A DNA stretch of 64,000 nucleotides from Adineta vaga (lineage: Eukaryota; Rotifera), in the NCBI GenBank assembly GCA_021613535.1, contig CP075493.1, forward strand, positions 806,001-870,000, written 5' to 3'. This document shows positions 46,860 through 58,878 of this stretch, piece by piece. The notes under the pieces are model-generated. The model saw only the letters and a program-made list of their open reading frames with translations. It was not told the DNA's origin and ran no database searches. Made by a program: the position numbers and the translations under genes. The stretch's first letter is position 1. Every line of letters starts with the position of its first letter.

Positions 46860-49800
46860 ATGTCTTCACATCACGTTAAATCACATGTCATTGAATATAT
46901 TACTCTGGTTTGGTTGTATTCTGAGAACATTGTAACAGAAAAAGACATTGAAGATTCCCGATCAGGTCTTTACCATTGGGTGAATTCATTCAAAATGTTC
47001 GTTGACCCTGACAAATGTGCTGATTTCATAATTAACAACGATGAAGACCATATTTTCATAGTTACTTCGGTTGATCTCTATCAGCGAATCGTGTCAACGA
47101 TCGAACAATTAGCACAATTGTACTGTGTCTATATTTTATGCGAGGATACGTCAAAATCTGTGCACATGATCAATCAACACAGAAAAATAAAGGGAGTATT
47201 CACTGAGATTGAATCTATATGTCATGCACTCAGACGAGATGTTCGCCACTTGAACAGTACTATGATTCCAATAAGTATTATTACACCAACTTCTACTACG
47301 AGTTTGGACGAACTTGATCAATCATTTATGTATTCACAATTATAGAAAGAAAGTTTTCTTGAAATGTCTGACGATATAAATTCAAAAAAGGAATTCGCTG
47401 ATTTCTGCCGTTCTGAATACACTAAGAATGACAACGAAAGACAAAAATTTGAACAATTCGAAGAACAGTATGATCAGTCATCATCTATTTGGTGGTACAC
47501 TAGAGAATATTTTATTTATGGACTACTCAACAACGCACTTAGGACCCAAAATACTACGATTTTACTTAAAATGAGTTTTTTTCTTCGTGATCTACACCAA
47601 CAAATCGAACAACTACATTCAAAAGTACACGAACAAACTCAGTTGACTGTTTACCGAGGACAAGGTATGTCGCATCTTGAATTTGAAAAGCTAAAGAAAA
47701 GCAAAGGTGGTCTTTTATCATTCAACAATTTCTTATCAACCAGTGTTAATTGCGAGATAGCTTGCTTTTTTGCAGACTGCTCTTCAGGAAATCCTGATGT
47801 AGTAGGAATTTTATTTGAAATGGAAATCGATTCATCAATGTCACGAACTCCATTTGCATTACTGGACAAAGTTAGTTGCTTCAAGGAAGAAGAGAAAGAA
47901 GTGCTCTTTTCAATGCACACTATTTTTCGAATCGGTGAAATAGAACCACTCAAAGATAGATTGTGGGTAGTAAACCTAAAATTAACAAGTGACAATGATC
48001 CACAGCTGACTTCACTTACGGAATATATGAGACAGGAGATAGGAGGAATGATTAGCATGTTTACAGAAAGTAAAGTTAGTAGTATGTTTCGAATAGGTCA
48101 ACTGATGATTAGAATGAATGAGATTGATAAAGCCAAAGAGATATATGAGAATTTACAGAAAACAACTCCCATCGATAATTTCAACGACATGGCATTATGT
48201 TATCATCAGCTCGGATGTATTCATCGTTTGAATTGCAATTTTGATGATGCGTTATCAAATTTACAAAAGGCAGTTGAAATCATGCAGAAATCGAGATCAC
48301 ATGATCATCCAAATTTAGCAACTCCATATCATAACATCGCTTTAGTGCATCGATCTGCTGGAAGAAATTCAGAAGCACTTTTGTAGTATCAAAAGTCTCT
48401 TGAACTTATGCAGAATTCCTTAGGAGTTCCGCAACAATACGTAGCTGATACTCACTGCAACATCGCTGCAACATATCAATCACTCTCATACTATCAGATT
48501 GCGCTCGAAATCACACAAAAATCTCTTCCAACAAATCATCCTGATGTGGGTACTCTTTATAATAACATGGCATCGGTACATTACTTTTGTCAGCAGAATA
48601 TTCTAAGGCACTCTCGTTCTATGAAAAATCGATTGATATTATGCAAAAATCATTGCCACCCAATCATCCAAAGTTAGGTTCGACTTTCGTTAATATTGGT
48701 TCAGTACATCAAGCAATGGGAGAGTTTTCGAAAGCATTGGTATATTATGAAAAAGCAGTTGAAATCTATATGCAATCCTCAGCATTTGATCATCCTGATA
48801 CAGCTACTCTGTTTGAGAATATCAGTGTAGTTTATGACTCAATAGGAGATTATGCAAAAGCACTCTCATATTGTGAGAGAGCCTTGGAAATCAAACAGAA
48901 ACGTTTGTCATCCAATCATCCTGACCTAGAAAATTCATATAGCAGGCTTGCTTCGCTCTATCGATCAATGGGACAGTATAAGAAGGCACTTCTCTATTAC
49001 GAAAAAACACTCGAACTTGGACAATTATGCCATCCGCCTAGTCATCCTAGCTTAGCATACACCTATGAAGGTATTGCTGTGTTGTACTATTCCATGGCAC
49101 AATATGTGAACTCACTTGGTAATTATCAGAAAGCCTTGGAATTATATCGAAAAAACTTTCCACTTGATCATGCAAGGCTAGCACCCGTCTATCATGGTAT
49201 GGCTTTGGCGCTGTATTCTGTGGGTGAATATTCGACAGCCCAATCTTCTTACCAAAAAACTCTAGAAATTCAAAAGAAATCTCGTCCAGCTAATCATCCC
49301 GGTGTCACTACTACCTATTGCAACATTGGTTTGTTGCATCGATCATTAGGTGAGTATTCGGAAGCACTTTTCTACTATGAAAAGTCACTTGAAATTCGGC
49401 AAAAATGCTTTGCAACTGATCATCCAGACTTGGCAGCAACCTATAATGGCATTGCTCATGTATATTGTTGTATGGACGAACACATCAATGCACTTTCATA
49501 TTATCAAAAGACACTTGAAATTCAACAAAAATGTCTTCCACCAGATCATCCAGATTTAGGTTTCACTTACAACGGTTTTGGGTCTGTATATAACTCCATG
49601 AAAGATAATGTGAAAGCACTTACCTTTTATCAAAAAGCACTTGAGATCTTTGCCAATTGTTTTCCATCAAATCATCCTAATACAGTTACCATTTACAACA
49701 ATATTGCATCGGCGTATGAATCAATGGGAGAGTATATGATGGCTACTTCTTATTATGAAAAAGCACTGGAAGGAAAAGAAAAATGTCTTTCAGTCAATCT

Positions 49801-50236
49801 CCTTTGCTAGCTTAAGGACTACAATAAGATCGGTTCAATGCATTTTTTCAGTGAAGACTATCGCCAGGCATTGTCATGCTATGAGATGACTCTTGACATT
49901 TTGATTAAAGTACTTCCTTCTGGTTATCCATTATTGGCCATTCCATACAGAAATATTGCTGATGTTTATCGAGCTTCGAAGCAATACTCTTTGGCACTAT
50001 TATACTATGAAAAAGTGCTTGATAGTATACAAAAACTTCCTTTGTTCCATTTTTCAATGCAACTGACTGTTCATAAAAGTATGATAGAAATGTTGGAAGA
50101 ACTGGATCGATATGACGATGCTGTTAAACATGCTAAGCAGCTCATCTATATGATACGTCAAGTTTTTGGTCCTAATCATGAAACTACCAAGCAGATTGAA
50201 AACAATTTTGAATCGCTTTTTAAAAAACTAGAATGA
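46860..50236 (+). pseudogene. Arginine mono-ADP-ribosyltransferase fused to ~16 kinesin-light-chain-type TPRs, four lesions
   Basis: Single-exon plan. A helical N-terminal domain (about residues 1-160) is followed by an ARTC-type catalytic domain: YRGQG (the R of R-S-E), FNNFLSTSVN (STS) and FKEEEKEVLFS (ExE, the arginine-specific signature). Then come about sixteen 42-residue TPRs of the YYEKALEIQQK…NHPDLA type, with a closing helix. The enzyme class transfers ADP-ribose from NAD+ to protein arginine; TPRs would bind partners. Lesions: TAG at 47343-47345 before KESFLEM; TAG at 48384-48386 within TPR 2, where Tyr is expected; a one-base shift at about 48585 in TPR 4; TAG at 49808-49810 in TPR 13. 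Between them the frame is well kept and the catalytic motifs are intact, so decay is recent. Gene families like this are large in bdelloids. Confidence 0.85.
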
Positions 50237-50302
50237 ATGAAAATTTCGCATTGATAATATTTCATTAATAAAAGCAATAGTCTTCATATTTAGCAGCAGG
50301 AA

Positions 50303-50358
50303 TTGAGGGTGGGTGAGGGTGATATGGTATCTCTACTTCACCCACCCACACACTCAAG
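50303..50358. repeat. Telomere-like hairpin (best example)
   Basis: Left arm TTGAGGGTGGGTGAGGGTG at 50303-50321, spacer of 17 bp, right arm CACCCACCCACACACTCAAG at 50339-50358. The arms pair over most of their length. It lies 65 bp after the stop of the ADP-ribosyltransferase gene. G-rich strands of this type could also form quadruplexes. Confidence 0.85.
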
Positions 50359-50662
50359 ATGATGCTACAATGTTGTGAAAAGATTTCTAACAGACACTCA
50401 CAGGAAAAATTCAGATTCCGAAGTTTTAAAAGGTCTATCCTCTCTTCCAATATATAAAACTGCATTGCATATGATTCACTTCAAAAACATGCATCATTCT
50501 ATCGAAACAGTACGTTATTGCCAACTCTGGCAGACGTATTGCGTCAATTACATATGAGCCATTTATTCTTATGCCGATATATATACACAAATGAAATCCG
50601 ACATAATGCATCAATACAGTCCTCTGTATTCTAACTATTATTTCTATAAATCCTAGTTTAAT

Positions 50663-51712
50663 GCCATCAGATCTTTCAAGTCGTCGTGCTTACTATGAAA
50701 AGAATGGTATATTATCTAGTCTAATACCTTAATTTGATTTAATTGGACGTAATCCATTTAATTTATATACAAATCCATGCGGAATAATTAATTCCGGTGA
50801 TCCATTAGGTAAATTATCATTTCGACAAGCACTCTGCTATTTTTTTCCATGATGTTTTACATCTTGATAAAAATATTCAATTAATACCTGATCGAATGAT
50901 CGTAACCGGGTGTGCTGCTGGAGGTGTTACTCTTTACAGTTATCTATTAACAAATCCCAACGATGCTATTCTTATACCTAGTCCATATTATTCCTATTTA
51001 GATCATAATCTCTCAGTTGTAGCGCAAAATCAAGTCATTCGTTGTTTATTACACAATCAAAATACTGGCAAATTTTATTGTCTCGGGAAATTTTCGAATG
51101 TGCTTATAATCAAGCTATAAACAAAGGTCTTCATCCACGTATTCTTCTTCTTATTAATCCAAATAATCCACTTGGCGATGTTTATGATATTGAAATATTT
51201 CTTTCAATATTGAATTTTGCTCCTGAAAAATGTTTCCATGTTATCATCGATGAAATCTATGTAATGAGTACATTTTTAAATTATTCTTTTACCCGATCCA
51301 AGTCGAACACATTTTCTTTGGTCATTTAGTGAGGATTTTTCTTTGAATGGTTTACGTGTTGGAGTGATGTATACAAGTACATCAGAAATTTGTCAAATGT
51401 CAAGTAAACTTAATTTTCTTCTTGTACCATCACGTAATGTAGAATTGATGTTGGATCGTCAATGGATTCAAACATATATTCAATTAAATCGTCAACGACT
51501 GATAGAAAGATATAGACAGGTGAAAACAACATTAGAAATGATATCCGGATGTAATAATACGTTCATCACAAGCAGGATTTTTTATTCGAATGAACCTGGT
51601 TGATTTCGAATGGTATTTTCTCTCAATCAAACGGCAATAGATGAATTATTGCAACGTCTTAAGGAAGTGCTGCATACATTATCTGTCGCAGATATGACAA
51701 ATCTTTTTAGTC
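50663..51712 (+). pseudogene. ACC-synthase-like class I/II aminotransferase, dead copy
   Basis: The remains of a PLP-dependent enzyme are readable in shifting frames: start MPSDLSSRRAYYEKNG, then NPFNLYTNPCGIINSGDP, IVTGCAAGGVTLYSYLL, ILIPSPYYSYLDHNL, ILLLINPNNPLGDVYD, CFHVIIDEIYVMSTF, and SFSEDFSLNGLRVG at about 51325-51360. The order and the NPNNPLG and DEIY motifs are those of the ACC synthase / fold-type I aminotransferase family. In the active-site motif SFSKDFGL the PLP-binding Lys is here Glu. At least one stop after SLIP (50732) and several frame changes are present. The enzyme is dead twice over. Family name from motifs; ACC synthase activity in particular is not implied. Confidence 0.82.
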
Positions 51713-51866
51713 ATTTTTTTTTCATAATAAATAATCATTAAAAATCTAGTCTTCTTATTGAATTTATGAATTAAAAGTATCAATAATTTACACGAGCATA
51801 TTATATGAGGATATATGGGTAAGGTTTTATTTCTTGATCTCTACTCACGTCATCACGATGGTTTAT

Positions 51867-52781
51867 TCATGCAGTTATTCCTACGACATTAACTCGTTGT
51901 TTGTTTAATTTCTTCATGATTGCTATTTTCAATGGTTCGGTGTATTTAAATATAACCACAACTATGTATATTAATGATAGATTAAAGAATAAGAGGCCAA
52001 TTCGAAAATGATATTGAGGTGGAGTAGTAAAAAACGATATTAAAATGAATGTGGCGTATGGTAAACCAATTGCTACTAAAACAAATACAACTATAACTAT
52101 ACGTTCAATCATTTTTAATTCACGTTGAACTCGAAATAAAACATTTGTGGTTGTAACACGTTGACTTAATGTTTTGACATAGAGAATTAATTTTAAATAC
52201 ATAAATATAATCAAGAAAATAGGCATACCATATGCATTAACTATAATAAAAATCATTGCAAAGGAAAACTCAAGTCGAATTAGACATATTTGATTTTTAA
52301 CATTATAACTCATATCACCAGTAAACATAAATGCAACAGGATATAGAAATGCATACATCCATGTTATAGCAATGAAGATAAATTGAAATTGTTGTGATTG
52401 ATAAAATAGACGTGTTGGATAAACAGTAGTCATATAACGAAATTGAGTTTGCAGTAAAAATGAATAATTAATTAAAGAATACGATGCATGACCTACATAA
52501 CCTCGAAAGAAACATAACATATCATGATGTTCGATTCGTTGAAGATCATTCTGCAATGTAAACAGATAAATCCAAAGCAAAACAGTCGCATATAAAAGTA
52601 TAGATAAACATTTATTAGCGATTATCATCATATGTGTTGTATGACAAGTTTTGTCAATTAAGATGATAAGTAGAAATAAACACATTGATATAATAGTCGA
52701 AAGCAAAACTATAATGTTGAGAATATCAATCGGAATAAACCATGATTCAGTATTTAATATAGACAAGGTTTTTTCAAACAT
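51867..52781 (-). CDS. Orphan class A 7TM receptor, FRY subfamily (304 aa)
   Basis: ATG at 52779-52781 (MFEKTLSILNTESW); the preceding in-frame codons contain no ATG. It is the distant intact relative of the 3.5-15.4 kb tandem group, sharing LIDKTCHTTHMM in the first loop, FRYMTTVYPTRLFYQS after TM3 (FRY for DRY), SQRVTTTNVLFRVQRELKMIERIV leading into TM6, and TTPPQYHFRIGLLFF before TM7. TM7 ends IFKYTEPLKIAIMKKL. Single exon, full length, no lesion. It shows that the subfamily is older than the recent triplication. Confidence 0.88.
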   Translation of the reverse strand: MFEKTLSILNTESWFIPIDILNIIVLLSTIISMCLFLLIILIDKTCHTTHMMIIANKCLSILLYATVLLWIYLFTLQNDLQRIEHHDMLCFFRGYVGHASYSLINYSFLLQTQFRYMTTVYPTRLFYQSQQFQFIFIAITWMYAFLYPVAFMFTGDMSYNVKNQICLIRLEFSFAMIFIIVNAYGMPIFLIIFMYLKLILYVKTLSQRVTTTNVLFRVQRELKMIERIVIVVFVLVAIGLPYATFILISFFTTPPQYHFRIGLLFFNLSLIYIVVVIFKYTEPLKIAIMKKLNKQRVNVVGITA

Positions 52782-53779
52782 CGTCAAAAAAGATGGAATT
52801 AATATGTTTGATGAAAGAAATATAAAACTCTCACTTATTTGTATACATTGTTAACATGATGCAAATAGATCCATTAAACATAAGTTGTCTTTCATGCTTT
52901 GATAATTTGTATTTTTGAAAGCATCATTAAAATCAAGCTAGATGAAACCATAAGAAGAAATATCATACTTTGGAAATGTAATTATGAATAAACGTGCATG
53001 AGTTGAAAATAGATTAAATAATTATCAAATTATACTTCTGAAAATTAACAGATTTATTTCCATCAGACTATTGTTTCCATATTTTCTTATATTTGTTCGT
53101 TCTTGTAGGATAATCGTGTAAAAAGATTTTAATGGAGTTGAAAACTCTGTTATCTTGAATTTTTATCGATATAATAAGATAGATAGATAGATTACAAACT
53201 AATCGATTAGCTTATGTATAGTGATATGTTTATCTTTTCTTCATTTATGTGCACACTAAACTATATCCTGACCTATCCTTCTTTATTTGTTCTTTCTATT
53301 ATGAGATTTTCCATTTTTTTGACATAGTACAGATCACATTCACACCGTTAATGACTTTCAAAAATCGAGATCTCTTTCACCATCTCTCTATATGCAACAA
53401 TCAATTTTTGTGAACAGAATAAAAACATAATTATACTTCTTCCTAGTATAGTAGTCGCGTCTCCGACAACTTGCTATGAAAAAAAAAACTCCCAGACAAC
53501 GAATATAAATAATTACTATATTCTCCTCTTCCTACTTCGTTTATTATGAAAAAAAGAAATTGTTATGTTCATTTTGGGAATAAAAAGACGTTCTTGATGG
53601 AAACGGGAGAATTGTCTCTTGAAAATTTCTTTTCTGAGAGAAAATGAATATCATGAAATGTGCAACTAGTTTCTAAGATAGTTTCCTACACAGAAATAAC
53701 CTAAGGAAAAAAAGAGTCGGAACAATTTCATCAATACAGATAGATTTGAAATAAATATTTTTTCTAGATAAAAAAAATC
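52782..53779. other. Intergenic, small GATA microsatellite
   Basis: Spacer between the 5' ends of the receptor (minus) and the vWA gene (plus), so it holds both promoters. A short AGAT repeat lies at about 53178-53191. No gene and no assignable regulatory site. Confidence 0.5.
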
Positions 53780-54829
53780 ATGGATTCGTCTCTTAATGAC
53801 TTAACATTGAACGATGCTGATTCTACTTACGATAAGAACGATACTCAAACTTCTAGTTCAACAGAACTTGCCAAAGAAGCAATGGACAGAAGTGCTTCAG
53901 ATTCTGATCCACCAGTTCAAGTAGCGTCGCCTCGGTTACGTAAGTGAAATTCGAAGGAGTTTTCCTAACACTGATAATAAGAAATAGAAATCAAGTTTTA
54001 ATTGGAAACATTTCAACATTATGCACTGTCATGTCTAATTTCTCTGAATTCCCGATGCCTATGAAACTTTTCATTAGTAAACATTCTGCCGTATTCTAAT
54101 TTAGATTTGAATCCAGTAATTGCACAAAGACTTTCAAAAGCGATGAGAAAATATGAAATACCGAAAGAAGAAATAAGAAAACTCTATAAACTGAAAGATT
54201 TCGAGATCGTTTTTATTTGTGATGACTCTGGTTCCATGAATACACCACTAAAAAATAGTCAACAAACACGTTGGGATATATTACGTGGCATTGTAGAAAT
54301 AGCTGTTGAGTTCGGCACGATATTTGATTCAAATGGTATTGATATTCACTTTCTCAATAGACCAGAGTTTCATAGAATCACCGATCCCAAACAAATTGAA
54401 CCGCTATTTCGTAGGCCTCCATCAGGTTACACTCCATTAACAACAGTATTGAAAAAAGTGTTGAATATGCCAGCAGCTCGTCGAGGTCATGATAAAAAAT
54501 TGTTGATATTCATTGCGACAGATGGCGAACCTACTGATGATCATGGCAATTCTGATTTACAACATTTTGAACATGTTATGCACTCCGAACGTCAATCAGA
54601 AACTACTCATGTCATGTTTCTCATATGTACAGATGAAGCAGCTCCCGTCAATTATCTAAAAAAATGGGATAGAAAAATGGTTAATGTTGATATAATCGAT
54701 ACTTTTGATAACGAACGATTGAAAGTTATGAATAAATATAAGAATAGTTATGCATTTCCGATGGCTAATTACATTATGAAAATATTACTCGGTGCCATTG
54801 ATAACCGTTTTGACCAAATCAATGACTAA
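53780..54829 (+). CDS. von Willebrand factor A domain protein, two exons (about 294 aa)
   Basis: Exon 1 is 53780-53939 (start MDSSLNDLTLNDADST, a Ser/Asp-rich disordered region), then a 165-bp intron (GTAAGTG…TTTAG), then exon 2, 54105-54829. The vWA domain begins near FEIVFICDDSGSM, which carries the MIDAS metal site D-x-S-x-S. It continues with RWDILRGIVEIAVEFG, the Thr of PPSGYTPLTTVL and FIATDGEPTDDHG (the second Asp of the site). No signal peptide or membrane segment is seen, so it is probably intracellular. Metal-dependent protein binding is the expected role. Relatives are known mostly from fungi, protists and rotifers, which is from memory. The intron is longer than the local norm. 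Confidence 0.87.
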
Positions 54830-55473
54830 CATAAAATCAATCGTAAAAATGACGATCGTGTTTCGAGAATTTTGTACTTTTATCACAGTATCAACTACTT
54901 ATTATTTCGTAATTCTACGAAAATATCGCGCTGATTTATAATCTAATGTCATACTCTCTAGATCATACATATTTAAACAGTTGTATGATAATTTTATCTT
55001 TAGCGAATAAATAATTTATGTAATATCTACAAATATACAAGTAACATGCATCTTCTCGACTTACTTAACCCTCGACTGTAGAACGCAAAAGTTTTTTTTT
55101 CAGCCTGTGCTTTTGCGAAGAACCACCCACACCTACACCCACATCCTCATTGGAATCTCTCTCTATACAAGATTCCAAATCGAAATTCGAAAGTAAGTGC
55201 TTCTCGTATCCCTGAGGGCTACCACAGCGATTTGTCACCTCCAACTCCTTGAATATGCTGTGTATCAATAACAATAATCAAATGGCATACGAACCTTTTT
55301 ACGGCTTATATTTACTGTATAAGTCCTATCTGTGGGCAGAATATGGATACAAACAGAAGGTATCATTTAGTGAGATTCCCTCATAAGTTTATTTTCAGCT
55401 TAAATATGTGTTACATAGCAGTGAGTGTGAATAGAGACGAATATGAGTTCATTATCTTTATCCTAAAAATGTC
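54830..55473. other. Intergenic with C-rich telomere-like tract
   Basis: CACCCACACCTACACCCACA lies at about 55124-55143. Just before it, CGCAAAAG at 55084-55091 and CTTTTGCG at 55110-55117 form a short perfect hairpin. The minus-strand frame 55065-55274 runs through these and is not called. Confidence 0.5.
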
Positions 55474-55797
55474 TTAATGTTTAAAGTCACAAATAAAATA
55501 GTCCGAAAATTCATCAAGTTTAAAAAAATAGAATTTCGTTCGTTTACCAATACAATTATTCTTAGTTTGACGACGATCGCGAGCAGTACGTGCACGAATA
55601 CGAGCGATAATACGAAGATCAGAAAGAAGAAGAGCAAGATCATCAGCAAGAGCAACAGCACGAATAGAATTCGCAGAACGAAGATCAGCAAAAGCTTCTC
55701 GAGCAGCACGATTTGCCCGATTAACACAAAGATAATCTTTCCATTTGCACACTCTATCATTCATGGAACAACGTGGACAACAAGGAATCGTTTGCAT
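55474..55797 (-). CDS. Small Cys- and Ala/Arg-rich ORF, 107 aa, unknown
   Basis: ATG at 55795-55797. The N-terminus has QTIPCCPRCSMNDRVCKW, three or four Cys in CxxC spacing that could bind zinc. A long helix rich in Ala, Arg and Asp/Leu follows (RANRAAREAFADL and on to RIIARIRARTARDRR), and the end is aromatic (KFYFFKLDEFSDYF). The Ala/Arg composition is far from what random AT-rich DNA gives, which favours a real protein. No family recognised. A parallel open frame on the other strand (55477-55920) is Ser/Thr/Lys-rich and looks like its shadow. Confidence 0.45.
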   Translation of the reverse strand: MQTIPCCPRCSMNDRVCKWKDYLCVNRANRAAREAFADLRSANSIRAVALADDLALLLSDLRIIARIRARTARDRRQTKNNCIGKRTKFYFFKLDEFSDYFICDFKH

Positions 55798-55947
55798 TCT
55801 AATTGTTCACACGTCTCGCAAAATACTTTTCACAGCAAGAAAATAAATTTTATTCTATTGAAAACAAAAATTGTGTCGACGAAAATATTTCACATTCGTT
55901 CTGTTAGAAAAATAGAATGAGTATGTTTTAAAAAGACTTTGTCAATA

Positions 55948-58312
55948 TTAAATTGATGTTTTTTGAATATTATTTGATTTACAATGAATAGAAAAGTAAA
56001 ATTGAATGAAATGATTATAAATAAAATGAATAATTGGTAATAAAATAAGTTTTGTAATTAGAAAAGTTAAAGAAAATAATTCGAGAATAACTCCAAGAAA
56101 TAAAATATTATGAAAAAGAATTTCAAATTTTCTTCCAATGGGTTGTTGATGATTTTGTATAAAAAATTCCGATTCAATTAATTGAATTATTATTTTAGTT
56201 GAAAAATGTAAATATCGTTTATAATATTCTTGAGATTTGAAAATACTTTTTGTTGTTATATCTTTACCTTTAAATAATGGAATCCATAAAGGCGAATATT
56301 TTTCTATTTGATTATCATTAAATGATTCTGTTCGATTAATAACTTTAGTTATTGTAATATCAAAATAAGGATTAGAACTTATTGTATGATTCATTTGTGA
56401 ATAATATTGACAAGAATATAAATCACGTAATTCATATTTTCCATTTTCAATTGTTTTATTAAAACCTTGTAAACAAATATAAAGATTTGAAATCGAATAA
56501 AATGAATCTATTTCAATAATTGTACATGTTGAATGTGTTAATAAAGGAATACGAAATGTTATTGTATGATTATTATTATTCATTGAACAATTAAATAATG
56601 GATAGGAAAGAAAATGATCATCATTTGTTTGTGTTATATTAATAGGAGAATTTGTACAATTTATAATTGTATTAATTAAATGAAGAATAATTACAAAAGG
56701 TTGTTCATCAAGTAATTCAAATATTGGACGTTCTTCTTCATTTTTAGGTAAAGCAAGTAATTGTAATCCACTAGTAAATTTAGCATTGAATAATTTTGAA
56801 TGACATGAATATGATGAATATTTTCAATTTTCAATTGGATATAATTGAACATATTCAATACTAAATAATGTTGCAAATGTAATTAATACAAATATTCCAC
56901 ATGATGCTATTCCACCTATCCAAAGACGACCTTCACCAATGAAATCAATTTGAGAAAAAATTCGAAGAATTTTCAAACGATATTGATGAGTTCGAGGAAA
57001 AAATGAACAAATGAAAATACAAATAAAGAAAAAAAGATAAGTGAATATAAAATACATTGAAAATGAAATATATTTGATAAAATAATATCATCAAATGAAT
57101 TGATTAGAATTTCGATACGTTCAAGTTAAACAAGAAGAGATTCTTCCAAATCGATATAGATGATATCCATATAAATCAATTCCAAAATGATTTACAACAT
57201 TTCCTTGATCAATTATCAATGGTATTATTAATAAAGAACAATCATCTTCAGTAAATGTTACTATTCCAAAATCATTCTTATTAATTGATTAAATATTGGT
57301 AATTGAATAGGATCATTATGAATTATTTGGAAATATACTTTGAATAATTAATTGTTCATCATTATAATCATAAAAAGTAATCGATTTTGATAAATAATGT
57401 ATATTAATATTAAGAGAAATAATTCCAAATAATCGACTATGAAAATTAATCCATTGAACAGAATAACCAAATTCATTTCCATTTTCTTGTTGAAGAATTT
57501 TTTTCGAATTTATTTTTATTTTACCTTTATTTAAATCAAGATGACCAAAGAAAACACGATTTAATCTAGAAATTCCAATTAAAATATCACCATAAATATT
57601 TATTGACATTGATATTAATATTTCATCTAATTTATTTCTCGTCATTTCAAATTCAATTTCAGTTAAATGAATTATTTCATAATTAAGTATTGTTGCATTT
57701 ACTGATAAATTATTAAAATCAATTTTAATATATACAATTCTAGGACAATCTTCACATTTTTCATTAATTACATTTAATTGTTCAGTTGCAATTAATAAAT
57801 GATTATTATCAATAACAATAATATTTATAAAATCATGAAAATATCGTAAATCAGATGAGATATCATTCAATAGAAATAATTTATTATGAAATGTATTTAA
57901 ATTATAAATAAGCATTTGTAAAGATGAAAATATATAAACTTCATTTATTGAAATATTTTTATTATAAACAAGAATTAAATATTCAATATTTAATTCGATT
58001 TTTTGATTATCTAATATTTTTCAAATCTAAAAGATATTCTATTTGAATAAGACCAATTTGATAATTATCATCTTGATCAATACCAATATATAAAAATAGT
58101 TGATTATTAATTGCAATAATATTTCTTATTCGATCTAATTCTTTATGAATAGTTTTCTATTGAATTGAATCTTCAAATGCTGATTTAATATAAGAATTCT
58201 TATTTGATATATTCCATATTGATAAATAACCATCTTCACTTAATGAATAATTTGATTGATAAAATGTATTGATATTATTGAGAAAGAAAATTATTATTAA
58301 ATAGATCAACAT
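55948..58312 (-). pseudogene. Decayed paralogue of the 43.7 kb membrane protein
   Basis: Starts at ATG 58310-58312 with a signal-like MLIYLIIIFFLNN. Readable blocks in several frames follow: 57915-57316 (ectodomain), 57057-56824 with FIGEGRLWIGGIASCGIFVLITFA, and 56583-55948 with YLHFSTKIIIQLIE, QQPIGRKFEILFHN and LFSLTFLITKL. These match IIGEGEMWLGGLATFAIIVLIAFA and the last TM block of the gene at 43711-46421 in order. Many stops and shifts lie between blocks. It is more AT-rich than its relative, as expected for a long-dead copy, and lies in inverted orientation about 9.5 kb from it. Confidence 0.72.
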
Positions 58313-58878
58313 ATTTTATAAATCAATGAAATAATATTCTAAATTTTATATATAAAACAAAATAAATGATTCATTTAAATATCAATATTAGTTTGAATTA
58401 ATAAAAAATCATATCAATTTTCATGTAATCTCTTCGTTCGATACCTCTCAAAATAAAATTTACAAAATGTAAAAGTCTATTCAAATATTTACTATGTCTA
58501 TATCATTGAAATTAACATGTAAGATTATCTTTCTATAATCACTATACTGAAGATGGACAAATCAAGTCGAAAAAAGTATTGAAATCGTAAATTTCCTTTT
58601 GGTTTATCAAGAACATAATTTCCATCAAGAATAAGACCTCTGTTCATTTTCACCTGGTTTACCGCGCTGTATGCCGAACGAGATTCATTAGTATTCGTTT
58701 TGCATAACTTTCCACACTTAATTTAAAAACGTCCAATCTTGCATTGCAATATATGTAAAGAAAATAATAAAAGAGACAAAATTTCATTAATGAAAAGTTA
58801 TGCCATACATCGATCTATTATTCGTCACAGACAACACAGAATGTTACTTTATTATTGAAAACAAAACCCAGAGATCAA
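58313..58878. other. Intergenic, no feature seen
   Basis: Spacer between the 5' end of the decayed membrane-protein copy and the 3' end of the GH64 gene. No gene, repeat or site can be supported. Confidence 0.5.

Noticed and set aside
55477-55920. 147-codon plus-strand frame rich in Ser, Thr and Lys
   Set aside because: Antisense shadow of the Ala/Arg-rich minus-strand ORF; composition is explained by the complementary codons.
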